NCBI GenBank assembly: GCA_032988165.1
Contig: JANTQF010000015.1
Coordinates: 1 to 64,000, forward strand
Source of the DNA: Emmonsiellopsis sp. PD_33
Lineage: Eukaryota; Ascomycota; Eurotiomycetes; Onygenales; Ajellomycetaceae
Direction: 5' to 3'
Length of the DNA stretch: 64,000 bases
Shown: in pieces, positions 1 to 13,181 of the stretch
Position numbering within the stretch: position 1 is the first letter of the stretch
How the letters are laid out: every line of letters begins with the position of its first letter
Made by a program: the position numbers and the translations under genes
Notes under the pieces: model-generated
Seen by the model: only the letters and a program-made list of their open reading frames with translations
Databases searched by the model: none
What the model was told of the DNA's origin: nothing

Positions 1-913
1 GGGGGGGGTTGCTGGGAATTTTATTCGATATGGCTGGGGAGGTTGTTCGGAGTCATTCATCATCACGAATCGCTGCCTGGTGGTGGTTTGCGGATGATCT
101 TTCCAAGGTTTTTTTTTTTTGTGATCTTTTTTTAGGCTCGTATCGGAAACGGTCATCGTCATCACCGTCGCATCCGCCGGCTCAGCAAATCAATGAATAA
201 CGTTATCGTGGATAGTTAGTTACATACTCCATCAAGGTGATGATAGCGGCGTGTCAGATACATTTTTATTATGTAGGTATGTAGCAACGACCAAATGACG
301 ATCTGGATAGGGAGATGGGATACCTAAGTTAGTTATGGACCAGACCAGAGAAAAACTATCAGGTAAGAGAAACCTTCAACAAAAACTTGCCTATATGAAA
401 ACTACGGCATTATATCCGACGACACACCCTTCCCTCTCTCCCCGCCAACGTCAAGGAAGAATTTTTTTTCTTTAGTTATCTCATGGCACTAGTAGGAGAT
501 ACGCACGTCAGATCATGAACTGCCCATTCAACCTACGTATTTATTTCGATGCGACGCCCGGACCCCAAGGTCCCCCCTATAAAAGTGGAGAGAGTTGACA
601 TGGACATGACAGGGCAGGCGGATGGAAATCCGGGGATGGCCGTGAGGCGCAGGAGTCCGATCTGTCTTGGTAGTTTAGTTTACATAACGAAGGAGCCTTT
701 GAAAAAAAAAATATATCAAGGGCTACTACGGACAAAACTCCAGGACAGTTAGGTAGTTAGGTAATAAAAGTTACGTTACTTGCCGACTTCGGGGCCCGGG
801 CATGGAATGATATATTCTTGTCTTGAGAGAAAAGTTCTCGTGAGTGGTTGATGAGACGTTGATCATTGTAAGCAGCAAGCATAGAGGCAGGCATGTAGCT
901 ACGTAAAATGGGC

Positions 914-929
914 TCGGGTTTAAACCCGA
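914..929. repeat. 16-bp perfect palindrome
   Basis: TCGGGTTTAAACCCGA equals its own reverse complement. It could be a symmetric protein-binding site or simply chance. No gene starts close by. Confidence 0.6.
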
Positions 930-1382
930 ATGTGTGATCGGTGACAGGCGCCGGGGAAATAATACGGTAGTTAACTATCTACGATGAATGTAACCCTTTC
1001 AACGGGGAAAATGAAAATCTGGGGATACATACTCGGGAGGTTATCGGCGGATGTAAAAACGACATCCGTCCCATGTGTAACTACGCAGGCAGTGAGTGAC
1101 GAGTAGTTATCTTAGAGGATGATTCGATTGTCCGTGGGGATGGTGTCAGCGCTGGGGCTGAGGTAGAGGGGAGGGGGGTGTGGTTAGTTAATTAAATTTG
1201 TCCGCGCCGCTGGGTAAATCTTTAAACTCGAGAGATGCGGGTTAAAATAAATTCTCCGTGGGCTGGATTGCTTGACTGGCGTACGGACATACACACATGT
1301 ACTTAATAACATAACTATGGATGGTGGTTCATTAACCAGTTTACCCCGTGTCGCACAGAACCAGAGTCTGCGATAAGCTTAA

Positions 1383-1789
1383 GGCCGTGTTCAGTGCAGA
1401 CTGCAGATCTGACGTTCTGAGATGCTCAAAAGTGGATCAATACTTTTACATACAAAAGTAGTGGAAATGGTTAAAAAGTAGTAAAAAGTCAAAAGTGCAT
1501 CTCCTAGATGCTGCCTCCAAGCAGCATCTCAGAAATTGACAATTGAAGGTCAGTACCTTACCTAGTTAGGTTTAGTCTCCCCACTTATACCACTAATACA
1601 TACTAATTTAGTGTATACCAAGCAATACAACATTTCTGTATTTTTATTGTATTTTATTGATTATATCAGCAGAATTATGAGTAATTATGCAAATAAGCTA
1701 GGATTAAATAGGTTAGTTGCCAAGTCTCTGACGCTCAGTGGTAAGCTTACCATCAATTGTCAAAAAAAAGGGCTGCACTGAACACGGCC
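1383..1789. mobile_element. Tourist-like MITE (PIF/Harbinger type)
   Basis: A 407-bp non-coding unit is bounded by perfect 17-bp terminal inverted repeats, GGCCGTGTTCAGTGCAG, at 1383-1399 and its reverse complement at 1773-1789. The trinucleotide TAA flanks both ends (1380-1382 and 1790-1792), which is the target duplication expected of PIF/Harbinger elements. Inside are a perfect 9-bp-stem hairpin (1506-1529) and a subterminal inverted pair, TTGACAATTG at 1536-1545 and CAATTGTCAA at 1754-1763. There is no transposase, so it is non-autonomous. The repeats and duplication are seen directly; the superfamily assignment rests on the TAA target and GGCC-type termini. No second copy was noticed in the window. 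Confidence 0.85.
1506..1529. repeat. Hairpin inside the MITE
   Basis: AGATGCTGC and GCAGCATCT form a perfect 9-bp stem around a six-base loop (CTCCAA). It lies in the middle third of the element. Confidence 0.8.
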
Positions 1790-4700
1790 TAAAAATAGAC
1801 GTCGCGATAATCGGCCCCGGATATTGAATCCCGTCCATCCCATTTGAACTTGAAGGTACGGAGGACGGAGAATGCACATAACTACTCCGTACTCCGTAGT
1901 AAAGTTGTCATGCGATTCACCCTGTGGCTGCTGAGCTGCTCCCATAAGCCCCCTCAGATAACTAGGTCCAATCACTGCCTTTAAATCCCGCATGAGGCAT
2001 TCCGATCCTATCTCGCTGGGGAACCCCTCCATCCAGGTCTTGACTCCTGGTGAGGAAAACCACCCACCAAGCTTTCTCCGGATACGCTGTTCCGCTAGTT
2101 CCCAACGATATCTGCCTTGACAGGATCTAGTTATTATTAGTGATTATTCATCACATAGTAGGGGTGAGAAACCCCTTGGTGGTGACAAAGGGTGCTACAT
2201 TGCCAATTCCTTCGTTTGGTGTTGTAATAAATTACATCGATAATTTAGATTACCAGTTTCGATACGGCTTTGTTCGGTATGTAACTTTAGTGGGGTGAGA
2301 AGATAACATAACTTGCTCACGGCTAGTAAGTTTGCCCCAGATAGTTTATCCAAAAGCCAAGAAATGATAACATAAAATGATGTGATTGAGATGGGGGGAG
2401 GTTAGTAAAAGTTGGGTTAGATCAAACTAACTAGGAGCTGGGCAGGCGTGGGGTTGGTTGCGGTTGGGTTTTGCGTTTTTTCCCCCTAAGCTTCCCTTTG
2501 ATAAGTTTTTTATGTCCTCATCGCTGATATTGAAAAGGGGGCATGAGGGATAAAATCCCACCCCAGAAAGAAAATGCCTCGATTCAACTCCTCACAACCT
2601 GATTTCGCATCAACCTTCCACCACGCTCCGCAAACCCGCAGAGGGAAAAGACATAAAAGCCTCCTACATACGTGGCTTGCCCCCCCCCCTCCTGTCTTCA
2701 CCGACAGTCAACCCGGGCAGCAAATCTGCGCATAACCCACTGCGGATGCGAGGAATCGATCCCGGTCCCGCATTGCTGGATCGTTACGTACAGAAGCTAG
2801 TTATGATGCATGCAAAAATTGCGCATATCACCAAAGGAGGGGAGAAACCTTATCAGCTGTCTCTCAACACGCAATCTCAGCCTCAATGCTCGTATGGATA
2901 TTATGTCTGCCTTGTCAGAGATTTCATTTGTTCAGTGGCATGTTTTATCAGTTATCTCTCTCCTCTCCATGCCCCGCTATCTCGACCAAGTAGTTAATAA
3001 GTTAAAAAAGAAAAAGAAAAAGGTTATCAACGTTGATCCCCCGCATTCTTCCCCACTGCCAATGGAAAGAACATGATGTATGAACACCATTATCACATAG
3101 CTAGCATCATGACCATCATAATCATAATCCATCGAGCTCGCTCAGCCCATAATAGTCGCTCAACAAAAAAAATCTATGACCTACAGTAGCCACCAACTAA
3201 TTCCTCCGACTTATTATCATTACCACTTACTTCACAAAAACTCTTGCCTTGAAATGAACGGAGCAAAATATGCAGCCATACATGCATGCCTGTACATCCA
3301 TACATAATCAAGCGGGATCTAAAAATTATGATTAATCCCCGGTCATGGCGTTGCATCCCGGGCGCTCTCCATTAGTTATCCTTCACCGGCTTGTTTCTTG
3401 TCTGCTTGCCAACCAACTGTAACCCGTCATATCCGCTCGCTTCTACCATCCCCCTTGTCATGCATGCATGTAGTCGTCGTAATCGCCGATAATGGCTTGC
3501 TGTCAGTGCGGAGGAGATATGCAACGACATGACTATTCCTTTTTATCGGTGGGATTTACCCTTTCGATGTCCTTGATAGGGGAGTGATGGCACATACACA
3601 GTAGTGATGACATCCACATCTTCTAGGCTTACCCAATTAGCAATACAATGGAAACACATATTAAATAAAAAGTTGGAAGCGCATGTCCAGGATATTTTTC
3701 CTTCGTCGATCTTGATATTTGTGATGACAATCAGGCAAAGGGCCAGACCATTCGATTCCAACATCCCACATACCCCTCGGGAGTCTGTTCCTCACCCTCG
3801 TTTATGGACGACATGGATCGGACGGAAGAAGGGCTAACTGAAGGCGAAACAATGAGGGTAGTTATGCAGAAGCTCGGACGGCATGGCCAAGCCGCCATTC
3901 AAGCAGACAGCTGGTTTCCTATCTGGAGTTGCCCTTCCATGCGTCATGTATCCGTCTGCCCATCAATGGATTAGTTACATGCAAAATGCTGAATTTTGAA
4001 AATACAGATGATCATACACATTCTGTGAAATGAACAGATAATATTTTCAAGGTCTAGAATCAGATGATAATGTCAAGGTTTCATCAACATCATCACTCGC
4101 TCCCGCTCTTCACCCACAGAACCGCTTCTTTCCATCCTCCCTGGCTAAATATGCTGGCTGATAAAACAAAATATCTATTCATTAAAATATAACAAGCCTT
4201 ATCTAGTTACTCTCTTTCTTTCCACTTTCTCCCATCCCATCAGCAGCTCATACATTTCTTTTTTAGTATATCAAATTGTCAACACTGGCATATGCAACTA
4301 ACTCTGTCATGAGAAATCTAGATCGTTCAAGTCCATTCTCAACCTTGCCCTGGTGGAGACATATAAAAGCCATCCATTCCCTTATCAACTGACAACGTGC
4401 TTCATATCAAAGAGACCCCCCCCAGGAACGGGATCGATTATCCAAAATCAACCCCCCCTCAAGGGTCCTTTACCGCATAGACCTCTCTACTCCACTCACC
4501 CCCCTGCCTTCTTCCCGCCTTTGCATGATGACCAAAGTTTAACATTGCCAGGGGTAGGTGGAGTTGAGAAAGCAGTCAACACTCAACATCGATTCTTATG
4601 CCTCATCATCCTCGGATGAAATTGCGCAAAGACAAGAAAACAATCCCCATGTCCCTAGTCCAATTTCCGGTCCTCATCAGGGCTTCCGGGAATCCTGCTT

Positions 4701-5159
4701 CCTCTTTCCACCTGCGAGCTCCAATCGACAGACTTGGCATCCCCTGCCGCCACCTATCTATCCACCGCCCATACAACGATGAAATCGATAAATATGGGGT
4801 AGGCAGGGAAGCGGTATGAGGTCTAGCCCAGCCGGCAAGTACTAGGCAGAGATAAACCGCCCGCCATTGCCCCTTGAGCCTTGACAACCGCGGCAGTGAT
4901 TAGCTGGAATGCCGGGCCTCCAGCAATTTATGAAGCTGACGTATTTGTTATCGCGTTGTTGAGGTTGTTGTTGTAAACCTCGCCGGTCTAAATGCCGAGG
5001 GATTCGGAGGGAGCAAGCCAGGCAGGCAGGCGGGGGCCGGCTGATTGGTCCTGGGCCATTCATGAATCCGGCAATGCCAGAGAGAGACTGCTTGGACTGG
5101 AGCTTGGAAGGGGTAATGTAATGTGTGTTTTATTTCAGATTTTGATACTGCTATAGATG

Positions 5160-5189
5160 TTGTTTTTGTTGTTTTTGTTGTTTTTGTTG
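5160..5189. repeat. Short tandem repeat, 9-bp unit
   Basis: TTGTTTTTG is repeated three times, with a partial fourth unit, inside the gene-free region. Confidence 0.85.
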
Positions 5190-6302
5190 CTGTGTATCAC
5201 ATTGCAATTTGTGCATAAAAATAATGAGCTAGGTAGGTTATGTGTGATTCACAATTTGTACTGGTAAGTTACTAGTTACCTTGCAGAATCCTTGGATTTT
5301 TGAAATGGCCAAATCTTGGAAAATTCAGATTGCTTCTCTGTCTGGATTTTCTCTCTCTCTTTTTATTTCTTGGTCCTGGCTTCTGACAAGTTCAAGTTTG
5401 TAATAAGTTTCTGCCTCCTTTTTTGCAAACCAGCTCAGTACGCCATTGACTAAATATCAGGCCCGGAGGAGTTTCACCATATCTCCAAGCCTTATCCTGA
5501 AGCGCGGACTGTTTTTGTTAGAGGTTGTTGAAGAGCAAAATGGATCCGCGTCGCGTCGCGTCAGGGCATCACATGATCGGCAGTTGAGATAGGGGCCGTT
5601 GCTGCCAACTTCCCCGGAGATTGGCAGACCTCAGACTCTTCTTCTGCTTCCCCACACACGGTTCTTTGCGACAGTCCGGAGCGCGCCAGCCGACAGTTAT
5701 CATCAGTGATGTTGCGCAGGAGATCAAGCATGCCTCGGCCTGAATCAGCCACGGCTAGTCGAAGCACAGAATAGGGGCCCACTCAGCCCTATTTACTCCC
5801 GAGGAACGGCAATGGAGTGGCTGTTGCGGAGCGCATTGGCAGCAACAGAGGTCATAGCTTCAAGCTGTTGGTGTTGTCACATGTCAACTCTCATCTCCTA
5901 CCCATCTTTTGTAGGTTCAACTGCCCTGTCAACAGCAACATACATCTGAACTGACACGACCCTAGCGAGGATGACAAGACCCTCGGGAGCTTGTTTGAAC
6001 GGGAGAGCTGCATGATGCCTGGTTTGAAGCCTCTTCCTCTGTCTCTTGTATGTTTTCAAGCAACCCTTCAATTCCTACACAGTGACATCATGACCAGGCA
6101 TCTCCCTTCTAGAACCTGCCTCTGCAAAGACCCTTTCAGCTCACATGTTTTCTTCAGATCAGGGCTTCCCCCGTGGACCTTGGAGCCTCGAGCCATGATG
6201 CCGTCCCAGCCAGCAGCTTTTCATATTGGACAGCACACATGCTAGAAAACACTCCTGCCAGATCCACATCTTGAAAATGCCTGTATCATGATGATATGCG
6301 GA

Positions 6303-6329
6303 ATGGGGGATATGGGGGATATGGGGGAT
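6303..6329. repeat. Short tandem repeat, 9-bp unit
   Basis: ATGGGGGAT is repeated exactly three times. The G5 runs are too few to call a quadruplex. Confidence 0.85.
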
Positions 6330-7481
6330 AAACTCTCACCTATACTCTCCATGCCACATGTATCGTGCTCACATGAAAGAACCTCTCTGGTGAGAGCAAA
6401 ATGATATGCCACGGAATCAATGGTAAGAAAGTGCTATTTTATGAAATCTTGCTTGTTTACGTCCTCAATTTCCAAGCTCCCCGCTTACAAGTACGTTACC
6501 CAGGTAGGATGTAATACACACTGGTTCCCTGTGTAGGCGGAATTGCCATATTTTCATCCTCAAGGCCCCCTGGTGTCCGCCATTCGCCACCGCGACAGGG
6601 CAGAAGACAATATTTATTCCCAACGGTCTCAGGCTAAAGGGCCTCTTTCCCTTGCAATTACCCCTCACCTGTCTCGTCTCGGGTTGTGGTTCTCGGAGCC
6701 ACTGTTCCTGCGGGGACCCCCGAAGATCGCGAAGAAAGAAGCTCGCCGTATTTACACTATCCCAATTAAATGCGGTTAATCATAGTGGAATATTCCGAAA
6801 TTCCGGGGATTAAATAGCCAGTCTAACCGAGACTATTTTGTCTGACACCCTCAGGGTCTTGTGGAACAATCGCAATTGCCGGAGAACCCTATGTCTCTAA
6901 TATAGGGGTCCTTTTTGCTGGACCTCGGGTTAACTCGTTCTGAACATGGACGAGCTTGGAAACCAGCTTGCGGAATAATAGGTCCCGCCGGATCTTTCCA
7001 GACGATTTGGTGAAGGCGAGCTCACGGAAATACTCGACCAGCAATTCCGATGTGCGTGAAACAGTGCAATGCGGAGAATTTTTCGACAGCGGAGACAACA
7101 GGTATTGCTAGTGCTTGATCACATATCGGCATATAATTCTTGCGGATCCTGTCTCTGCCTACTTTTGCTTCGCCTCTTGTATTATGTAACTACACACGGC
7201 TCATTCAGGAGTTAATAAGATAGTACCACTGGAGCAGGGAGGCACTGATGATGTATTTTTAACCGTTGCAAAAATAAAAAGTGATCAGAACATTAAAATC
7301 CAACCATCCTCCACACCCGCCTCCTGAGTCCTGAGGCTGCCGTTTATTTAAGGTTGTGTGGGGAAGCATCAGCCTTCCCACCTCGGTCCTCTAGTCAGGG
7401 CCAGTTTTTCCAGACCAGGGAGATTCGGTCCGGGTGCCGTTATCTCAGTTGGGAAGCTTCGAAGTCCTCGCCACCCGCTCG

Positions 7482-7504
7482 AGGCACCAGGCACCAGGCA
7501 CCAG
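7482..7504. repeat. Short tandem repeat, 7-bp unit
   Basis: AGGCACC is repeated three times, followed by a partial unit. Confidence 0.8.
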
Positions 7505-10500
7505 AACCAAAAAAATAATTAGTAATCAAAGAGACAATGTATTCAATGTGTAGCTTGCCCAATGAGAAAAGGGATTAGGGACACATTGGGGAATTGGGAA
7601 TTGGCAATTGGTGGCGAGTCAGAAGCATGTAACTAGCTAACTATATATCTGTTATTTGTTTTGTGATTGTTGCCAATGTATGTGCTTGCTTTGAGAGGGA
7701 AAAAATTGAAGCGGGATTTTGTGGTTTTTGAGATATCATTTGATGCAGGGTGGGGTGTTATGGTAACTAACTAAATCAACTGCACTGGTGTATGTGGAGG
7801 TTGTGTTATTTTCAGAATGGTAAATGGGTTAGCTACTAGTAGTAGCTTCGTGGACTGGCTCTTGGGCTTTTTGTTGGGTGTTCAAGGGGGAGGTTAGGAT
7901 CTCTGTATTCGAGGATAAGTTTATGTGGGAAATATATTAAGTGATTTGATAACTTGCCTAGAGAGCAGTCACTGAATGCGCGTGGACAAGGGAGGGATGA
8001 TGAGCTTACGAATATCTAGATCTAGATAAATAACCATGTATAGTATTCATATATGGAGTAGGTAGATGGCTTTGAAAGGGTTCTAGAAGCTTGAGACATA
8101 ATGAATGGTAAGAGAGAAGAGGAACAATTAAATAGCTACGCACATTGTAAGTTAATGTACATACATCTCCTTTTACTCATGCATAGATCTGATAACCTAA
8201 CACATCCCTCTCATGAAAGAAGGCGTGTTACAATCATACAATGTGATCTGCATAGAGCAAAAAAAAAGGACCCGCCATGTCATGTAACTTATAACATATC
8301 TCGGGTTTTGAATAAGTCAAACAAGCAAAAGAAGGGTCCGATCCCACCTGCAGATGGTTAACTAGATGCATATTTTGCACATGCAGGATATTATGCACCG
8401 CACATGGAATTTCTATATTAATTCCGCTGCGTGCCTTGGCTGCGTTGAAATGGATCGGACCAGGTCCAGATCGAGACGTACTGTACACAACATGAACATA
8501 TGAATAGGAGACACATAGGCGCTACATGTTTAGGCAGGGAAATAGAGTGGTTTGCAAGAAGGGAAGGGGGGTTTGCTAGGCATGTATGTATATAGTCTTG
8601 TCTTATATATATGCAGGGGGAAAAGAATGCCCCCCATGCAAGGCAGAATCTAACTTATTCTACATCTTCACCCTTTTCTTGGGGGTTTTTCTTTCTTTCT
8701 TTTTTTTTTCAATTGCCGACTTTTTTCATCCTGTGTGGCGGGAGAATCTTTGTTCGTCTCCCCGTCACCCTGTATATGCGCATGGCTGTACGTACGTACA
8801 ACAAAACCACCAATTTGACAGCTGTTCTTTCAACGAACCCCTGGAGCGGAGTAACGGGCGGGAATATTAAGAACACCATTTATCCAGTCTGTCCCCGTAC
8901 CCAGTTACCATCCCTGGCTTACCTACCCACCCACCAGCATGCATAATCTATTTAACCTTTGGGGGGACGCAATATCCAAGCTACATACATCTTAAGCACT
9001 CTCAGGTTCTCAGCACGCCACCCCGATCTCATCTCGTCTGATTGCCCCCTGGCATAGTGCCATTCCGTCCCGTCTTTTCGTGTGTCTTTGACCCCTCTGG
9101 TTTTTAATTTTGTATATTATTATTCACTTCTACATCCCTACCCTGTTGCCTCCCCCCGTCCTCCGTGCCGGACACTGCGGAGATCCTACAAAACAAATAT
9201 ATATTAAAAAAAAAAAGGGTCCGGAATCAGCCATGGAATCTTCCGCGCGGGTTCTAGCTTATTACGCAATTTCTATGGGAGGAGGGGCCTAGATTGTCTC
9301 CAGATTCTAGGCGGGTTGTTGGTAGTTTTAAAAGTTGGATTTACCCGTACCCCCGTCAGTCCGCGAAGGAAGTTCGAGGTTGATTAGTTAACTAGCTAGT
9401 CGGCGGCAATTAAGGGGCCTTGTTCGTCATGTTGTTGATGTTTATTGGCTTGGGATTTGGAGAGTTGGAATATGTACGGATGTATACAGGGCCTTGCGTT
9501 ATCTTGCCCCTGTGGTGGCGGTTGAGTTTTGCCGAGGGAAGAGTAGCAGCGAAGCAGACTGAATTAAGTTATCAAGAGCCGGGCGGGGGGTGGAAGCGCG
9601 GAGGCCCGACACTGCCTCCAAGCATTATGACATTTGACGTAGAGTGTTAATTTAGTGTGTCTTTGGTGATTGTTGTCTTCCCAAACACCCATTGCACGTG
9701 TCCGTCGGTATCTTGCTACAAGCAGCTGTATCTTCACCGGGCTCGGAATATTTATGGAGACACTTATGAATTTAGCTAGTTATGCCCGGCGGCATCTCAT
9801 GCATTTCCCGGAGCTCATCGCCATCATCCATGAGAATTACGAACTAAACATGCGCAGGGATCGGAGACTCCGCATCCTTCTAGAACAAAATGGTCAGATT
9901 CCTCCGTCTAGCCGGATTGGGGGCAGATATGGGAATTGGGGAGATTAGACCGAGCACGGCCAATCGGAGCAGAAGCCTCTGCCTGGATAAGCCGGCTGTA
10001 ATGTAATCTATTTTGCAGGGCAGAGAGTAGTTAGGAGAGGGCAGGGTGGTCGACCCTCTTCTTCTTCTTCCCCTGATTTCTGCTTGGCGGACCGGGTGTT
10101 TCCTTGCCTGTATGTATGCGGCTTTGTTGCTGTTTTGCAATGTATTGGAGTGAAGGGAGGATAAACAGGAGCTGCTTGGTTGAGGCCTATTTTCCGTCTA
10201 GTCCAGGGATCCAGATACTAGTACTTGTCTCAAGGGAGGATTGTGCCTGTCGAAGGTTCTGTGGCATCTGTAACAGTCGTTACAGAGTATGGGCAGCGAC
10301 GTATTCAGTATTACCGAACGGTAGTATTTGCAAATTGCCGAACTACCGACCCATGGTTACATTACTCCGTAACTTCAAAAAAAATATAGATAAAAAAGAG
10401 GGGCCTATGATGAATTTTTTTTTCTCCGCAAGAGCTGGGGCCTGGTCTGAAAGGTCTTGGGGGATCCTCTGCGGAGGCGTTGGTTCCTGATAAAGAACTA

Positions 10501-12297
10501 TGCCGAGGGTTCTCCGGCTGAGGCCTTTTTTTTTTCTTTTTTGCGGCGGCAAAACTTGATACCATCCATGAACGGGCGCCCCCTTTTTCTCAACAACGGC
10601 AGCAAGGAAATCAATGCTCTGGCGATGACGCGGAATCTGAAAAGGCGGGATCTCCACCTCCTTGTCTCGTCACCTAGTACGGACTCCGGAGTAGACAGAA
10701 TTCGAATGCGAATACGCCTTATCATGCTGTTGTCCTTCCGCCTCGGCTTACAAGCAAGACCGCCGAGATCGATCACGGCCAATCGGTCCCCCATGCCTAA
10801 TTTTAGTGCCGGTTCTAGTTAACTCTGGGAGCAATCTTCAAGCAGGTGATTCGGGTGCTGCCCGTGATTTGCTCTGGGGTTAAAGTTGAAAGGAGCTTAT
10901 CATGCAACCATAGCCCCATAATCTAGTAGATTTATCAATTGCGATGCGCAAAGGGACGACGGCAGGGAGCCAAATCAGGAGGAAGAAAAAAGCAACGGGT
11001 GGGGGATCCGAGGGCCAAGGTTAGATTTCCGAATGTTCACACAATTATTTTATCAGCGCTTGACTGTTTCGTCAGCGCGGCTGCTTCGTGTTCGACATCA
11101 TGGTGATGTGATGTTGCTGTTCTCGGTTGGAGATTTTCCTGCCGAGATACATACAAGAATATCCATTGCCCGGTGATGTCAATCTCCGCACTGCCAGTCC
11201 TGCAGGCATTTGAAGAATACTCCGTACCTCCTCCGTCTGTGTGGGCGAGCGAGAGGGCGTTGTTGTCAAGTTTCAACAGCTTGCAGGTTCCACTGCCTCA
11301 TTTTTTTTTCCGGCTCACGCGATTCTTTATTTTATGATGCCCACTTTCTCCAGGTATCAGGAAATAGCGCGCATATCACCGTGCCTATGATTGTGGGGGG
11401 AAGGCTTCGGTTTCGGCATTTGAGCTCTCAAGATATGGCTCACAGCTTGAGCTTGAGATTGTGCCCATCTAGAATCGGTTCCTTTGAAAACCAGGCCACT
11501 ACTGCTGCCACATGGAAGACATGATGCCATTATTTTTGCCTATCAATTTGTGAGTAGCGCAGTTGCTGCTGACATCAGCCAACTGCTATATTGCTGGAGA
11601 ACTCCCAGTATTTTCTTTTGTTTCACGAAAGGAGGGGGGGGAACTTTTCAAGGTCTCCTGTGCAACTCCACAATGTGGAGTTGGGGGGGCGATTTTTTCA
11701 CCTGGCCGAAGAAACGCTGCCATCTGGCATTTCCTGGTCTGATTCACCGGTCCGAACCACAGACCAGAAAAAGGGGCAACAAAAAAGGCACGAAAAAATT
11801 GCCTATCCTCACTGCCGTATTCTGTGTCTTTCAACGGATGATCCACCCCTCCGCTTTTTGCATCCTGTGATTATTCGGATACCGTTACAGTCTTACAGAC
11901 GTGCTCCAGGAAAACCTTTTTTCTTTTGCAAAATGTATGGAATTTCCATTGTTCACCGATGCCGAGGACCCGAAATTTTACGTTATTTAAGCTCAAAGTC
12001 CAAGGACACGGACAGTCGCGAACAAATCCCCGTTATTTTCTTCGCATCTGAGCCTCCTGCCCCTGTCCCTCTACTCACACCTTGCAGAGGGAGAAATTAC
12101 CTCCGCGCCGAGCTCGAGGCGGTGAGCTGAGGTGTCAACATGTTGAGGAAAATGCTACCCACCCACCACCTATCTATAATATACTGTCAGCTGCTGTGAT
12201 CCCATCGGCAATAGACTCATGGTCGCACAGGAGGCTTTGATGCCATGCTGTTCATCCGGCTGTGTGACTGGGTGGGGGATAGAGCAGGTGAGCTCAT

Positions 12298-12321
12298 GAC
12301 CAGTTAATCGACCAGTTAATT
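12298..12321. repeat. 12-bp direct repeat
   Basis: GACCAGTTAATC is followed at once by GACCAGTTAATT. It contains the AGTTAA word common in this intergenic stretch. Confidence 0.75.
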
Positions 12322-13181
12322 TGAACAAGGGTAGTTGAAAATGATGGAGTACGATGTTGATTGATGCGTATCGTGTTTTTTGCGTGCCCGCGAATTCATC
12401 CACCAATTGGCCTGTATAGCTGAAACGAACTGCGGCCGGCTTTTGCTCCTGCGATATATTTTATTTCGAGTGAGATGGATGGGGAAAGGTGCCATTTGTA
12501 TACAGGATTGCAAGCTGCACTGCCCCTCCTCCACCCTTTGTGGGTGGCTGGCTGCAATTTAACAGACACATGATGGAACACAGCAGGGGATGGAAGTAAC
12601 CTCGAGAGATCACGCATTGCACGCTGGCTGCTTGCGTTCTGTATTCTTCATCTGCACTCGTACCGCCCATATTTGCGTTTTCCACAGCTCAATACTATGA
12701 CTATCTCACAATGACTTTTTATATTTTTTCTACCGGTTGCGTCATGGGCGATTTAAAGTTTGTAGCCGCATGACTCAGCAAGATGCAAAAGACGCTAGTC
12801 CGAATGTAGTATAATTGGTCTCGGATTAACTGTTCATCCGCCGATTTAGGGTTGGGGTGCGCTGCCCTACGCTAGCCTGATCTGGCTAAGCGGCAGGCCC
12901 GGTATTCTGCCGCCGCCGACCGCCCGAGCTATGATGCGCTTCTCCGCCAGACCCGACGACGACGTGAATGCGCAACGCTCCCGTCGACGGCGATGAAGAA
13001 AAGACATTCTCGGTTCGTCGCGTGAATCTATCTCTCACATATATATATATATCTTTATCCTATCTACGCGCGTTACAACTACTCTATCTTGAGCCATTTA
13101 CGCCAGACACCACTATCTACTCAACCCATTTTTCATCCCCCATTGTTCGCTTGACCACAGCCCCCCGTTCCGCTGCCCGCC

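Larger units (their letters stand above)
1..13181. other. 13-kb region without a recognisable gene
   Basis: No reading frame here shows a family motif, biased composition or credible splice structure. The longest, about 180 codons at 11,591-12,130 on the plus strand, reads as low-quality sequence. Base composition is ordinary and CpG is present, so this is not part of the mutated transposon compartment. Pyrimidine tracts, short tandem repeats and the words TAGTTA/TAACTA are common. No tRNA is seen: I looked by eye for B-box-like GGTTCRANNCC on both strands. The part just upstream of 13,182 includes an (AT)n run near 13,040, consistent with the promoter and 5' UTR of the next gene. A long regulatory region or an unannotated non-coding transcript is possible but unproven. 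Confidence 0.6.

Noticed and set aside
5160..7504. CRISPR-like or satellite array suggested by several short repeats
   Set aside because: Units are 7-9 bp, three copies each, without spacers, in a eukaryotic genome; simple tandem repeats.
11591..12130. Longest plus-strand frame in the gene-poor region (179 codons)
   Set aside because: No domain, mixed composition and no codon bias visible; similar random frames overlap it.
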